Positions 1 to 6,477 of a DNA stretch of 6,968 nucleotides are shown one piece after another; position 1 is the stretch's first letter; every line of letters begins with the position of its first letter. The notes below the pieces were generated by a model, which had not been told where the DNA came from, made no database searches, and was given only the letters and a program-made list of their open reading frames with translations. Position numbers and translations under genes: made by a program. Source of the stretch: Alphaproteobacteria bacterium (GTDB taxonomy: Bacteria > Pseudomonadota > Alphaproteobacteria > Caulobacterales > Caulobacteraceae); assembly GCA_028869395.1 (NCBI GenBank), contig JAGWSE010000281.1, forward strand, positions 1 to 6,968, given 5' to 3'.

Positions 1-1467
1 CGAGAGCGTGGCGGGGATCTCGCGCCCACCGGCCGGCTGCGGCCGCTCGCGCATCAGCCGGGCGAGCTCCTCGGCGAACAGCGGCACGCCGCCGGCGCGC
101 GCCACCACGCCGGCCACGGTCTCGGGCGAGAGGCCCTCGCCGCCCGCGGCGCGCACCAGTTCCTGGAGCGCGGGCTCGGGCAGGCGCGCCAGCGCGAGCT
201 GCCGGTGGCGCGGACCCGCAGGCCAGGGCGCCCGCTCGGCCTCGCGCGTCGAATAGAGGAGCATCAGCCGGCTCTGCGGCGCGTTCGCCATCAGCTCGCG
301 CACGAGCTCGAGCGTCGAGGGATCCACCCAGTGCAGGTCCTCCAGGATCATCAGGGTGGGCCAGCGGGCGGCCGACTTCAGCAGCCATTCCGAAAGCGCC
401 GCTATCAGCCCCGCCCGCCGCTGGTCGGCCGAGAGCGACAGCGCGGCCTGGGCGTCCGGCGCCGGCGCACCGATCAGATCGGCGATCAGCGCCAGGGCGT
501 GGGGCGCCTTGACGCCGGTCTGGCGCAGCGACTGGTCGAGCGCCTGCAGATAGCCCTCGGGCGTCAGGGGGCCGTGGCGGGCGAGCCGGCGTCGGGTCAT
601 CTGGGCCACGGCGTAGAAGGGGGTGTTGCGGAACACCTGCGCCCCGCCGCCTTCCAGCCGCACGACGGCGTCGGGGCCGATCTCGCGCGCGGCCTCGTAG
701 ATCAGGCGCGACTTGCCGATGCCCGGCTCGCCGACCAGGCCGACGATCCGGGTTTCGCCCGCCGCGGCCTGCACCCAGCGCGCGAGGATCTCCTGCAGGT
801 CGGCGTCACGCCCGACCAGCGGCGCGGGACCGGGCCCGAGGCGCACGCCCAGCCGGTCGACCTCGGCCCTGGGGCCGACGACCTGCCAGGCGGGCTCGGG
901 CGCGGCGAAGCCCTTCAGGGGCAGCGCGCCCATGTCGCGGAACTCGAACAGGGCCGAGGCCAGCCGGCGGGTGGCGCCGGAGACGGCGATCCCGCCGGGC
1001 GGCGCGGCGGCTTCGAGGCGGGCGGCGAGGTTCGGGGTCTCGCCCACCACCGAGCGCTCCTCCGCCGAGCCGGCGCCGATCAGGTCGCCCACCACCACCA
1101 GGCCGGTGGCGATGCCGGTCCGGACCGCCAGCGGCCGCCCGGCCGGCGAGGGCAGGCGCGCGACGGCCTCGGCGATGGTCAGGGCCGCGTGGATCGCCCG
1201 CTCGGGATCGTCCTCGTGGGCCTGGGGGTAGCCGAAGTAGGCGAGCACCCCGTCGCCCATGTACTTGGCGAGGAACCCGCCGGCCTCTTCGATGTGGCGG
1301 GTGCAGCAGTGGTGATAGGCGCGGATGACCTCGTGCATGTCCTCCGGATCGAGCCCGGCCGAGAGCTCGGTGGACCCCACGAGGTCGCAGAACATGACGG
1401 TGAGCTGGCGCCGCTGGGCCGCCAGGGCGGGCGCCTGGATCGCGTCGTCGCGAGGCAGGTCGGTCAC
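1..1467 (-). CDS. Class III adenylate/guanylate cyclase fused to AAA/STAND ATPase (C-terminus cut off by window edge)
   Basis: The visible 489 codons encode a two-part signalling protein. Residues about 18-190 form a class III cyclase domain that would make cAMP or cGMP from NTP. It has metal-binding Asp28 (in FCDLVGST) and Asp72 (in KYMGDG), and transition-state residues Asn146 and Arg150 (in PNLAARL). Lys68 fits adenine recognition, but the partner position that is usually Asp is Ser139. From about residue 217 (LVGRDADL) an AAA_16/STAND ATPase begins, with Walker A GEPGIGKS (Lys252) and Walker B LMILED (Glu376, Asp377). In this family a TPR-like helical region usually follows, here outside the window. 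There is no transmembrane segment, so it is probably cytoplasmic. The GTG start is the only ATG or GTG in frame after the upstream stop at 1624-1626, and the cyclase homology begins about 18 residues later. A TTG at 1581 is a less likely alternative. The ATPase part probably acts as a sensor or regulator (inference). Confidence 0.9.
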   Translation of the reverse strand, partial: MTDLPRDDAIQAPALAAQRRQLTVMFCDLVGSTELSAGLDPEDMHEVIRAYHHCCTRHIEEAGGFLAKYMGDGVLAYFGYPQAHEDDPERAIHAALTIAEAVARLPSPAGRPLAVRTGIATGLVVVGDLIGAGSAEERSVVGETPNLAARLEAAAPPGGIAVSGATRRLASALFEFRDMGALPLKGFAAPEPAWQVVGPRAEVDRLGVRLGPGPAPLVGRDADLQEILARWVQAAAGETRIVGLVGEPGIGKSRLIYEAAREIGPDAVVRLEGGGAQVFRNTPFYAVAQMTRRRLARHGPLTPEGYLQALDQSLRQTGVKAPHALALIADLIGAPAPDAQAALSLSADQRRAGLIAALSEWLLKSAARWPTLMILEDLHWVDPSTLELVRELMANAPQSRLMLLYSTREAERAPWPAGPRHRQLALARLPEPALQELVRAAGGEGLSPETVAGVVARAGGVPLFAEELARLMRERPQPAGGREIPATLS

Positions 1468-1623
1468 GGTGCGAAGTCCCCGATCGCCTGGCGGTCTGCC
1501 CTCAGCGGGGCTGAGCAGTGCATATGCGGACCCCCGTCCGGGCCCAGAATTGCGCGGGGTTGCGGCCCTGTCCAGTTTCAATGACCGCTGTTCACTTAGG
1601 CGGGTCGCCCGCCCGGCGCATGG
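1468..1623 (-). other. Intergenic gap between flavodoxin-like gene and cyclase gene
   Basis: This gap of 156 bp contains no gene that I can support. Read on the minus strand it has a TTGAAA element (1576-1581) that could be a -35 box, but no convincing -10 box at 16-18 bp. A short GC hairpin lies just after the flavodoxin-like stop (listed separately). The cyclase may therefore be co-transcribed with the upstream gene or have a promoter that I cannot recognise. Confidence 0.4.
1599..1613 (-). terminator. Possible weak hairpin after flavodoxin-like gene
   Basis: A perfect 6-bp GC stem (GGCGGG / CCCGCC) closes a 3-nt loop, 10 bp after the flavodoxin-like stop codon. There is no T-tract on the minus-strand 3' side, so it is at best an imperfect or attenuating terminator. 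Confidence 0.25.
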
Positions 1624-2115
1624 TCAAAAGACGCCCATCGCCAGGCCCGCCGCCATGGCCGCGCCGAGCTCCGCGCAGCGCGCAAGCGCCGCCGGCGGCA
1701 GGGTCTTCGGGGCCAGGATCGCCTCCGGCGTCTGGGCGTGGGTGCAGACGATGAGCGGCTCGGCGATCACCTTGAGGCGCCAGCCGGTGGCGATGCGGGC
1801 GAGCTGTCGCGCGGCGCCTTCGCCGTCGCTGCCGGCGGCGATCAGGGCCGCGTAGGGTCGCCCGTTCAGCCGCTCCAGACAGGGGTAGTAGGCGCGGTCG
1901 AAGAACTCCTTCATCTCGCCCGAGAGCGCGGCGAGGTTCTCCGGCGCGGCGAAGAGATAGCCGTCGGCGGTGAGCAGGTCGGCGGGCTGGGCCTCGGCGG
2001 CGCGCCGGGCGCGCACGGCGACCTCCGGCTCGCGGGCGGCCGCCTCCGCAGCGGCCTCGGCCATCCGCCGCGCCGCGCCGGTCCGCGAGTGCCAGACGAT
2101 CAGCAGGGTCTTCAT
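1624..2115 (-). CDS. Flavodoxin-family protein / NAD(P)H-dependent FMN oxidoreductase-like
   Basis: This 163-residue protein has the flavodoxin fold pattern. It opens with a beta strand (MKTLLIVWHS) running into the FMN phosphate loop SRTGAA (residues 10-15). A second loop, APENLAALSGEMKEFFDR (57-74), resembles the isoalloxazine-contacting loop and following helix of the FMN-dependent oxidoreductases. A third, AAGSDGEG (93-100), follows the next strand. It is probably a soluble cytoplasmic redox protein carrying FMN; its electron partner and substrate cannot be read from the sequence. I chose the ATG at 2115 because homology to the family begins at MKTLL. An in-frame ATG at 2193 would add 26 residues of basic, Pro-rich sequence unlike the family and would run through the aspS promoter region. 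No clear Shine-Dalgarno precedes the start. It lies divergent from aspS and upstream of the cyclase gene on the same strand. Confidence 0.82.
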   Translation of the reverse strand: MKTLLIVWHSRTGAARRMAEAAAEAAAREPEVAVRARRAAEAQPADLLTADGYLFAAPENLAALSGEMKEFFDRAYYPCLERLNGRPYAALIAAGSDGEGAARQLARIATGWRLKVIAEPLIVCTHAQTPEAILAPKTLPPAALARCAELGAAMAAGLAMGVF

Positions 2116-2172
2116 GGCCGGGGAGACTAGGCCGAGCCGCCCGGGCGAGGCGAGGGGCGGGGCGCGCTCGCC

Positions 2173-2236
2173 TTGACAATCCAGGCGGCGCATGCGCCCT
2201 TCCGCGCCTCGTAAATCACCCGATTTTCCCGACGAA
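2173..2236 (+). promoter_or_regulatory. Candidate aspS promoter and leader
   Basis: A perfect TTGACA (2173-2178) is the best -35 candidate upstream of aspS. No strong -10 box lies at 16-18 bp (GCCCTT at 2196-2201). A TAAATC at 2212-2217 fits the alphaproteobacterial -10 but is too far from this -35. A perfect 12-bp palindrome, GGCGCATGCGCC, occupies 2187-2198. The start codon at 2237 has no recognisable Shine-Dalgarno sequence. The presence of a promoter here is likely; its exact elements are uncertain. Confidence 0.35.
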
Positions 2237-4018
2237 ATGCACGCCTACCGCACCCATACCTGCGGCGCGCTTCGCGCCGCCGACACCGGCAAGACCGTCC
2301 GCCTGTCCGGATGGGTCCACCGCAAGCGCGACCACGGCGGCCTGATCTTCATCGACCTGCGCGACAACTACGGGCTGACCCAGCTGGTCGTGAACCCGTC
2401 CAATCCGTCGTTCAAGACGGTGGAGCACCTGCGCGCCGAAAGCGTCATCCGCGTGGACGGCGAGGTCGTCGCCCGCTCGCCCGAGACGGTGAACCCGAAC
2501 CTGCCCACCGGTGAGATCGAGGTCCGCGTCGGCGAGGTGGAGGTGCTGTCGGAAGCCAACGAGCTGCCGCTGCCGGTCTTCGGCGAGCCGGACTATCCGG
2601 AGGAGCTGCGGCTCAAGCACCGGTATCTCGACCTGCGGCGCGACACGCTGCACCGGAACATCCTGCTGCGCAGCCAGGTGATCAACTCGATCCGCCGGCG
2701 GATGATCGAGCAGGGGTTCAACGAGTTCCAGACGCCGATCCTGACGGCCTCGTCGCCCGAGGGGGCGCGCGACTTCCTGGTGCCGTCCAGGCTGCAACCC
2801 GGCAAGTTCTACGCGCTGCCGCAGGCGCCGCAGCAGTTCAAGCAGCTGCTGATGGTGGCCGGCTTCGACCGCTACTTCCAGATCGCGCCCTGCTTCCGCG
2901 ACGAGGACGCCCGCGCCGACCGCTCGCCCGGCGAGTTCTACCAGCTCGACGTGGAGATGAGCTTCGTCACCCAGGAGGACGTCTTCGCCGCCATCGAGCC
3001 CGTGCTGCACGGCGTCTTCGAGGAGTTCGCGCAGGGCAAGACGGTGACGCCCTATCCGTTCCCGCGGCTGCCCTATCGGGACTCGATCGCCAGGTACGGC
3101 ACCGACAAGCCGGACCTGCGCAATCCGCTGGTCATGGCCGACGTCTCCGAGCACTTCCGCGGCGGCGGCTTCGGCCTGTTCGCGCGGATGCTGGAAGACA
3201 AGAAGAACGCCATATGGGCGATCCCGGCGCCGGGCGGCGGCAGCCGCGCGTTCGCCGACCGGATGAACAGCTGGGCGCAGTCCGAAGGCCAGCCGGGCCT
3301 CGGCTACATCTTTTGGCGCGAAGGCGAGGAGGGCGGGGCCGGCCCGATCGCCAAGAACATCGGGGCCGAACGCGCCGAGGCGATCCGCGAGCAGCTGGGC
3401 CTGAAGGTGGGCGACGCGGCCTTCTTCGTGGGCGGCGATCCGAAGGTCTTCTACAGGTTCGCCGGCGTCGCCCGGACCAAGGTCGGGACTGAGCTGAACC
3501 TGGTGGCCGACGACCGGTTCGACTTCGTCTGGATCGTAGACTTCCCGATGTACGAGATGAACGAGGAGACGAACCACGTCGACTTCTCGCACAATCCGTT
3601 CTCGATGCCTCAGGGCGGGCTCGACGCGCTGAACTCCAAGGACCCGCTGGAGATCCTCGCCTACCAGTACGACATCGTCGTCAACGGCGTGGAGCTGTGC
3701 TCTGGCGCGATCCGGAACCACCGGCCGGACATCATGCTGCGCGCCTTCGAGATCGCCGGCTACTCGCCGGAGACGGTGGAGCACGACTTCGCGGGCATGC
3801 TGAACGCCTTCCGCTATGGCGCGCCGCCGCACGGCGGACTGGCGCCGGGCATCGACCGGATCGTCATGCTGCTGGCGAACCAGCAGAACATCCGCGAGGT
3901 CATCGCCTTCCCGCTGAACCAGCAGGGCCAGGACCTGCTGATGAACGCGCCGTCGGAAGTCACCGACAAGCAGCTGAAAGAGCTGCACATCCGGGTCGTG
4001 CCGCCGATCAAGGGGTAG
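2237..4018 (+). CDS. aspS: Aspartyl-tRNA synthetase, probably non-discriminating
   Basis: This class II synthetase charges tRNA with aspartate using ATP, in the cytoplasm. It has 593 residues, the normal bacterial length. The N-terminal OB-fold anticodon domain covers about 1-105 (GWVHRKRDHGG at 25-35). The catalytic core follows, with motif 2 FRDEDARADRSPGEFYQLD from Phe220. A GAD-type insertion domain lies around 280-410, and motif 3 (GLAPGIDR, 534-541) ends in the ATP-binding arginine Arg541. His33 sits where discriminating enzymes such as E. coli AspRS have Leu, and where the non-discriminating Pseudomonas enzyme has His. This suggests it also aspartylates tRNA(Asn) for GatCAB amidation (inference). 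I prefer the ATG at 2237 because MHAYRTHTCG matches the family N-terminus. The in-frame ATG at 2192 would add 15 unrelated residues and lies inside the likely promoter. Confidence 0.97.
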   Translation: MHAYRTHTCGALRAADTGKTVRLSGWVHRKRDHGGLIFIDLRDNYGLTQLVVNPSNPSFKTVEHLRAESVIRVDGEVVARSPETVNPNLPTGEIEVRVGEVEVLSEANELPLPVFGEPDYPEELRLKHRYLDLRRDTLHRNILLRSQVINSIRRRMIEQGFNEFQTPILTASSPEGARDFLVPSRLQPGKFYALPQAPQQFKQLLMVAGFDRYFQIAPCFRDEDARADRSPGEFYQLDVEMSFVTQEDVFAAIEPVLHGVFEEFAQGKTVTPYPFPRLPYRDSIARYGTDKPDLRNPLVMADVSEHFRGGGFGLFARMLEDKKNAIWAIPAPGGGSRAFADRMNSWAQSEGQPGLGYIFWREGEEGGAGPIAKNIGAERAEAIREQLGLKVGDAAFFVGGDPKVFYRFAGVARTKVGTELNLVADDRFDFVWIVDFPMYEMNEETNHVDFSHNPFSMPQGGLDALNSKDPLEILAYQYDIVVNGVELCSGAIRNHRPDIMLRAFEIAGYSPETVEHDFAGMLNAFRYGAPPHGGLAPGIDRIVMLLANQQNIREVIAFPLNQQGQDLLMNAPSEVTDKQLKELHIRVVPPIKG

Positions 4019-4037
4019 CCGGGGCCGTCTCTGGGGG

Positions 4038-4057
4038 GGAACGGACCTTCCGGTTCC
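4038..4057 (+). terminator. Possible hairpin downstream of aspS
   Basis: An inverted repeat, GGAAC-GGA / TCC-G-GTTCC (5+3 bp with one bulged G and a 3-nt loop), lies 19 bp after the aspS stop codon and just after a run of seven G. It is not followed by a T-tract, so intrinsic termination is doubtful. It may be a partial terminator or an mRNA 3' end stabiliser. Confidence 0.25.
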
Positions 4058-4081
4058 ACTCGCCGCCGGGCGCGCTAGATT
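4054..4081 (+). promoter_or_regulatory. Candidate promoter for the GFA-family gene
   Basis: GCTAGATT (4074-4081) matches 7 of 8 positions of the Caulobacter housekeeping -10 consensus GCTANAWC. A weak -35, TTCCAC (4054-4059), lies 16 bp before TAGATT. The element sits in the 89-bp gap after aspS and would give the GFA gene its own transcription start about 20 bp before its start codon. The weak -35 keeps confidence low. Confidence 0.35.
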
Positions 4082-4097
4082 TGCGCGCGGGGCGCAT

Positions 4098-4102
4098 GGA
4101 GG
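4098..4102 (+). promoter_or_regulatory. Shine-Dalgarno for the GFA-family gene
   Basis: A GGAGG lies 5 nt before the ATG at 4108. It decides between two close in-frame starts: the ATG at 4096 overlaps this ribosome binding site, so 4108 is preferred. Confidence 0.6.
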
Positions 4103-4107
4103 CGGCA

Positions 4108-4539
4108 ATGGTCCGAGCAGCCTGTCACTGTGGGGCGGTGCGCCTCACCATGGAGCCGGCGCCGAGCTGGGTCCTGGACTGCAACTGCTCGATCTGTCGC
4201 CGCTATGGCGCGCTTTGGGCCTACGCCCGGGACCATCTCGCCAGCCGTGACCTGGACGCGGCCCTGCTCCAAGGGGCCGACGCGCTCGAGCCCTACATCT
4301 GGGGCAACCGATGGATCGGATTCTGGCGCTGCAGGGCCTGTGGCTGCCTGACCCACCACACGGCGCTCGCCGAGCCATCGAAGATCCGCGGCCTCAATGC
4401 ACGGATGTTCGTCAACTTCGATCCAGCCAGCGTGACGATTCACCGGAGCGACAACGCCCACACGGGCTGGTTCTGGACCCGTCCGGACGCACCGGTCTGG
4501 GAGGGGCGGCAGGCGCCGGATTCAGCCGCCTGGCGCTAG
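4108..4539 (+). CDS. GFA/CENP-V family zinc-binding protein (Mss4-like fold)
   Basis: This 143-residue protein carries the full cysteine set of the glutathione-dependent formaldehyde-activating (GFA)/CENP-V family. CHC is at Cys6 and Cys8, CNCSIC at Cys25, Cys27 and Cys30, and CRAC at Cys75 and Cys78. In characterised members Cys6, Cys8, Cys75 and Cys78 would hold a structural zinc, and the Cys25/27/30 cluster a second, labile zinc near the thiol site. The family name comes from binding S-hydroxymethylglutathione, but most members have no proven activity, so the substrate is unknown here. It is soluble, with no signal peptide or membrane segment. The start is fixed by a GGAGG 5 nt upstream. 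It sits 89 bp after aspS and 78 bp before purC on the same strand, with no evident functional link to either. Confidence 0.88.
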   Translation: MVRAACHCGAVRLTMEPAPSWVLDCNCSICRRYGALWAYARDHLASRDLDAALLQGADALEPYIWGNRWIGFWRCRACGCLTHHTALAEPSKIRGLNARMFVNFDPASVTIHRSDNAHTGWFWTRPDAPVWEGRQAPDSAAWR

Positions 4540-4582
4540 CGGTGTCGCCATCGGTCGGAGGGGGCGGAGGCGACGGATGATC

Positions 4583-4610
4583 TTGACGCGACCGGGCGCG
4601 GCTCCAATAC
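4583..4610 (+). promoter_or_regulatory. Candidate purC promoter, possibly giving a leaderless mRNA
   Basis: TTGACGC (4583-4589) is an exact match to the Caulobacter -35 consensus TTGACGS. After 11 bp comes GCTCCAAT (4601-4608), which matches 6 of 8 positions of the -10 consensus GCTANAWC. A hexamer reading pairs TTGACG with CAATAC (4605-4610) at a 16-bp spacing. Transcription would then start at about 4615-4618, essentially at the purC ATG. No Shine-Dalgarno precedes that ATG. Confidence 0.55.
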
Positions 4611-4617
4611 CGGGTCG

Positions 4618-5586
4618 ATGCAGTCCTCCGCCGCGCACGCTCTGGCCGACGTCAGCCTTCCCGGGTTTTCGAACCACTATCGCGGGAAGGTTAGGGACAC
4701 CTATGGCCTGTCCGACGGGCGGATCATCATCGTGGCCTCGGACCGGCTGAGCGCCTTCGACCGCATCCTGGCGGTCATTCCCCACAAGGGCCAGGTGCTG
4801 ACCCAGACGGCGCGCTACTGGTTCGACAGGACGGCCGACATCTGTCCGAACCACGTGCTGGACTACCCGGACCCCAATGTGGTCGTGGGCCGGCGACTGA
4901 CCATCCTGCCCGTCGAGATCGTGGTGCGGGACTACCTGGCGGGGACCACCGGCACCTCCATCCTGACCCTGTACAATCAGGGTCGGCGCGAGATGTACGG
5001 CCACACGCTGCCCGACGGCCTGCGGCCCAACGAGCGCCTGCCGAAGCCGATCATCACGCCTTCCAGCAAGGCCTTCGACGGAGGCCACGACGAGCCGCTG
5101 ACGCCCGACGAGATCCTGGCCCGGGGGCTGCTGACGAGAGAGCAATGGGAGACGGTGTCCGCCTACGCGCTGGCGCTGTTCGCCCGCGGCCAGCGGATGG
5201 CCGCCGAGCGCGGCCTGATCCTGGTCGACACCAAGTACGAGTTCGGGATCGATGCCGAGGGCCGGATCCTGCTGGCCGACGAGATCCACACGCCGGATTC
5301 CAGCCGCTACTGGATCGGCGAGACCTATGCCGAACGCTTCGCGGCCGGCGAGCGCCTTGCTTCCTTCGACAAGGACTTCATGCGCAGCTGGGTTGCGGCG
5401 CGGTGCGATCCCTACACCGACCCGATCCCGGAGATACCGGCGCGGATGATCGAGGACACCTCGAAGGTCTACATCCAGGCGTTCGAGGCCATCACCGGCC
5501 AGAGGTTCGAGCCGCCCGCCGAAGACGAACCGGTGCTGGAGCGCATCCGCCGCAACCTGGCGCCCTATCGCGAGGCGAGCGCCTGA
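4618..5586 (+). CDS. purC: Phosphoribosylaminoimidazole-succinocarboxamide (SAICAR) synthase, long form
   Basis: The enzyme joins CAIR with aspartate, using ATP, to form SAICAR in de novo purine synthesis in the cytoplasm. Family signatures run in order. GKVRDTY (23-29) forms the nucleotide-binding N-terminal strand pair. ASDRLSAFD (40-48) and VVRDYLAGTTGTS (102-114) follow, then the PurC signature LVDTKYEFG (202-210) and LADEIHTPDSSRYW (219-232), with the acidic residues used for Mg-ATP. At 322 residues it is of the long type seen in yeast Ade1 and some proteobacteria. It carries an extended C-terminus (MIEDTSKVYIQAFEAITG and beyond) that the common short bacterial PurC of about 240 residues lacks. 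No Shine-Dalgarno precedes the ATG, and a promoter ends about 8 bp upstream. No other pur genes lie in the window. Confidence in the family is very high; being the only PurC of the genome is not assured. Confidence 0.96.
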   Translation: MQSSAAHALADVSLPGFSNHYRGKVRDTYGLSDGRIIIVASDRLSAFDRILAVIPHKGQVLTQTARYWFDRTADICPNHVLDYPDPNVVVGRRLTILPVEIVVRDYLAGTTGTSILTLYNQGRREMYGHTLPDGLRPNERLPKPIITPSSKAFDGGHDEPLTPDEILARGLLTREQWETVSAYALALFARGQRMAAERGLILVDTKYEFGIDAEGRILLADEIHTPDSSRYWIGETYAERFAAGERLASFDKDFMRSWVAARCDPYTDPIPEIPARMIEDTSKVYIQAFEAITGQRFEPPAEDEPVLERIRRNLAPYREASA

Positions 5587-5598
5587 CCGGCGGCCCCG

Positions 5599-5617
5599 CA
5601 GGGAGGATCACCCCCTG
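5599..5617. terminator. Possible bidirectional hairpin between convergent purC and pentapeptide gene
   Basis: CAGGG-A-GG, loop ATCA, CC-CCCTG folds into a 7-bp stem with one bulged A. It begins 13 bp after the purC stop and overlaps the stop codon of the converging gene (5608-5610). There is no T-tract on either side, so it is only a plausible shared 3' end signal. Confidence 0.3.
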
Positions 5618-6477
5618 GGCTCGACCTGGACCAGGTAGCGCGGCGGCGCCGGCGGCGCCGGGGGGATCGGCGCGGCGATGTGGATGCGCGGGATGGCGAT
5701 GTGTCCGCCCGAGCAACGGGCGAATAGCCCGGGGGGCAGGCGCGTGCGGGCGTCGCCGCAAGCCTCGTCGAGCTGGTCCTGCGTGAGGCCGTGGGCGCGC
5801 GCCAGGTCGGCCCCGGCGAGCTGGGCGTGGTCGAGGCTGGCGTCGCGGAAGTCGGCGCCGTCGAAGTTGGCCCCGGTGAGGGTGGCGAAATCCAGCACCG
5901 CGTCGCGGAACGAGGCGTGCTCGAAGCGGCCATAGGCCATGACGGTGGCCCGAAGCGTCGCGTCGGTGAAGTTCGCGCCGCGGGCGACGACGTGGCTCAT
6001 GTTGGAGGCGGTGAGGTCGGCGTCGCGCAGGTTGGTCTCGACCATCATCGCCTCGTTGAAGGTCGAGCCCTGGGCCGAGGCGTCGCCGAGGTCGGCGTGG
6101 GTGAGGTTGGCCTGGGTGAAGATGCTGCCGGTCGCCTGGGCGTCGCGCAGGTGGGCGTCCGACAGGTTCGCGCCCTTGAAGTTGGCGCCGAGGATCTGGG
6201 AGTCGCTGAGATCGGCGCGCATCAGGTTCGCCTCGGTGAAGACCGAGGCCATGAAGCGGGCCTCGCGCAGGTCGGAGCCGACGAAGGACGCGCCAGTGAA
6301 GTTGGCGCCCATGAAGTGCGCCCCTCGCAGCCGCCGTCCCGAAAGCTCGCAGTTGGGGCACGAACCGCCGAACGAGTTCAGGCGGGGGATGACCTTGTCG
6401 CCCGCGTAGGCCACGGACGGCGCGATCGCCGTCAGGGCCGCCAAGGCGAGGACAATCTGGATCAAGCGACGCATCAT
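5608..6477 (-). CDS. Secreted pentapeptide-repeat protein
   Basis: This 289-residue protein begins with a Sec-type signal peptide: MMRR, a hydrophobic core at about 5-19, and a cut probably after Ala25 in VAYA|GD. A short linker carries a CPNC pair (Cys40, Cys43). Residues about 44-228 are some 37 consecutive pentapeptides of the A(D/N)LXX type, such as GANFT, GASFV, EANLM and RADLS. These should fold as a right-handed quadrilateral beta-helix. A conserved-looking cap follows (HGLTQDQLDEACGD, with Cys240, then Cys255), and a Pro-rich tail (IPPAPPAPP, 271-279) ends the protein. It should act in the periplasm or outside the cell; the biochemical role is unknown. The four cysteines could form disulfides there. 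An AGAGG lies 10 nt before the first of two adjacent ATG codons, which favours 6477. It converges on purC and lies 100 bp after nrdJ on the same strand. Confidence 0.9.
   Translation of the reverse strand: MMRRLIQIVLALAALTAIAPSVAYAGDKVIPRLNSFGGSCPNCELSGRRLRGAHFMGANFTGASFVGSDLREARFMASVFTEANLMRADLSDSQILGANFKGANLSDAHLRDAQATGSIFTQANLTHADLGDASAQGSTFNEAMMVETNLRDADLTASNMSHVVARGANFTDATLRATVMAYGRFEHASFRDAVLDFATLTGANFDGADFRDASLDHAQLAGADLARAHGLTQDQLDEACGDARTRLPPGLFARCSGGHIAIPRIHIAAPIPPAPPAPPRYLVQVEPRG
5794..6348 (-). repeat. Pentapeptide-repeat coding region
   Basis: This stretch encodes about 37 tandem five-residue repeats with a hydrophobic centre (mostly Leu or Phe) and Ala at the -2 position. At DNA level it appears as diverged 15-bp units. 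On the plus strand a GTGAAGTTGGCGCC-like block recurs near 6176 and 6296, with variants near 5861, 5966 and 6101. The units are too diverged to be a recent tandem duplication. Confidence 0.8.

Noticed and set aside
205..1584. A 459-codon open frame on the plus strand over the cyclase gene
   Set aside because: It is antisense to a gene with intact cyclase and Walker motifs; the product is low-complexity and looks like no known family.
2116..2193. N-terminal extension of the flavodoxin-like protein from the minus-strand ATG at 2193
   Set aside because: The fold begins directly at MKTLLIV; the added 26 residues are Arg/Pro-rich and match nothing in the family.
2192..2236. N-terminal extension of AspRS from the ATG at 2192
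   Set aside because: The 15 extra residues do not resemble AspRS N-termini, and the ATG lies within a palindrome 14 bp after a TTGACA, so it is probably upstream of the transcript start.
3697..4107. Plus-strand open frame running into the GFA gene from within aspS
   Set aside because: The upstream part is an out-of-frame reading of aspS; the family homology and the GGAGG site put the true start at 4108.
2216..4108. A 630-codon open frame on the minus strand across aspS
   Set aside because: It is exactly antisense to the clear AspRS gene, its protein is Arg/His/Val/Leu-rich with no recognisable motif, and such frames are expected from strong third-position GC bias.
4522..5289. A 255-codon minus-strand frame over purC
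   Set aside because: It is antisense to purC, which carries all family signatures, and the frame has no motifs of its own.
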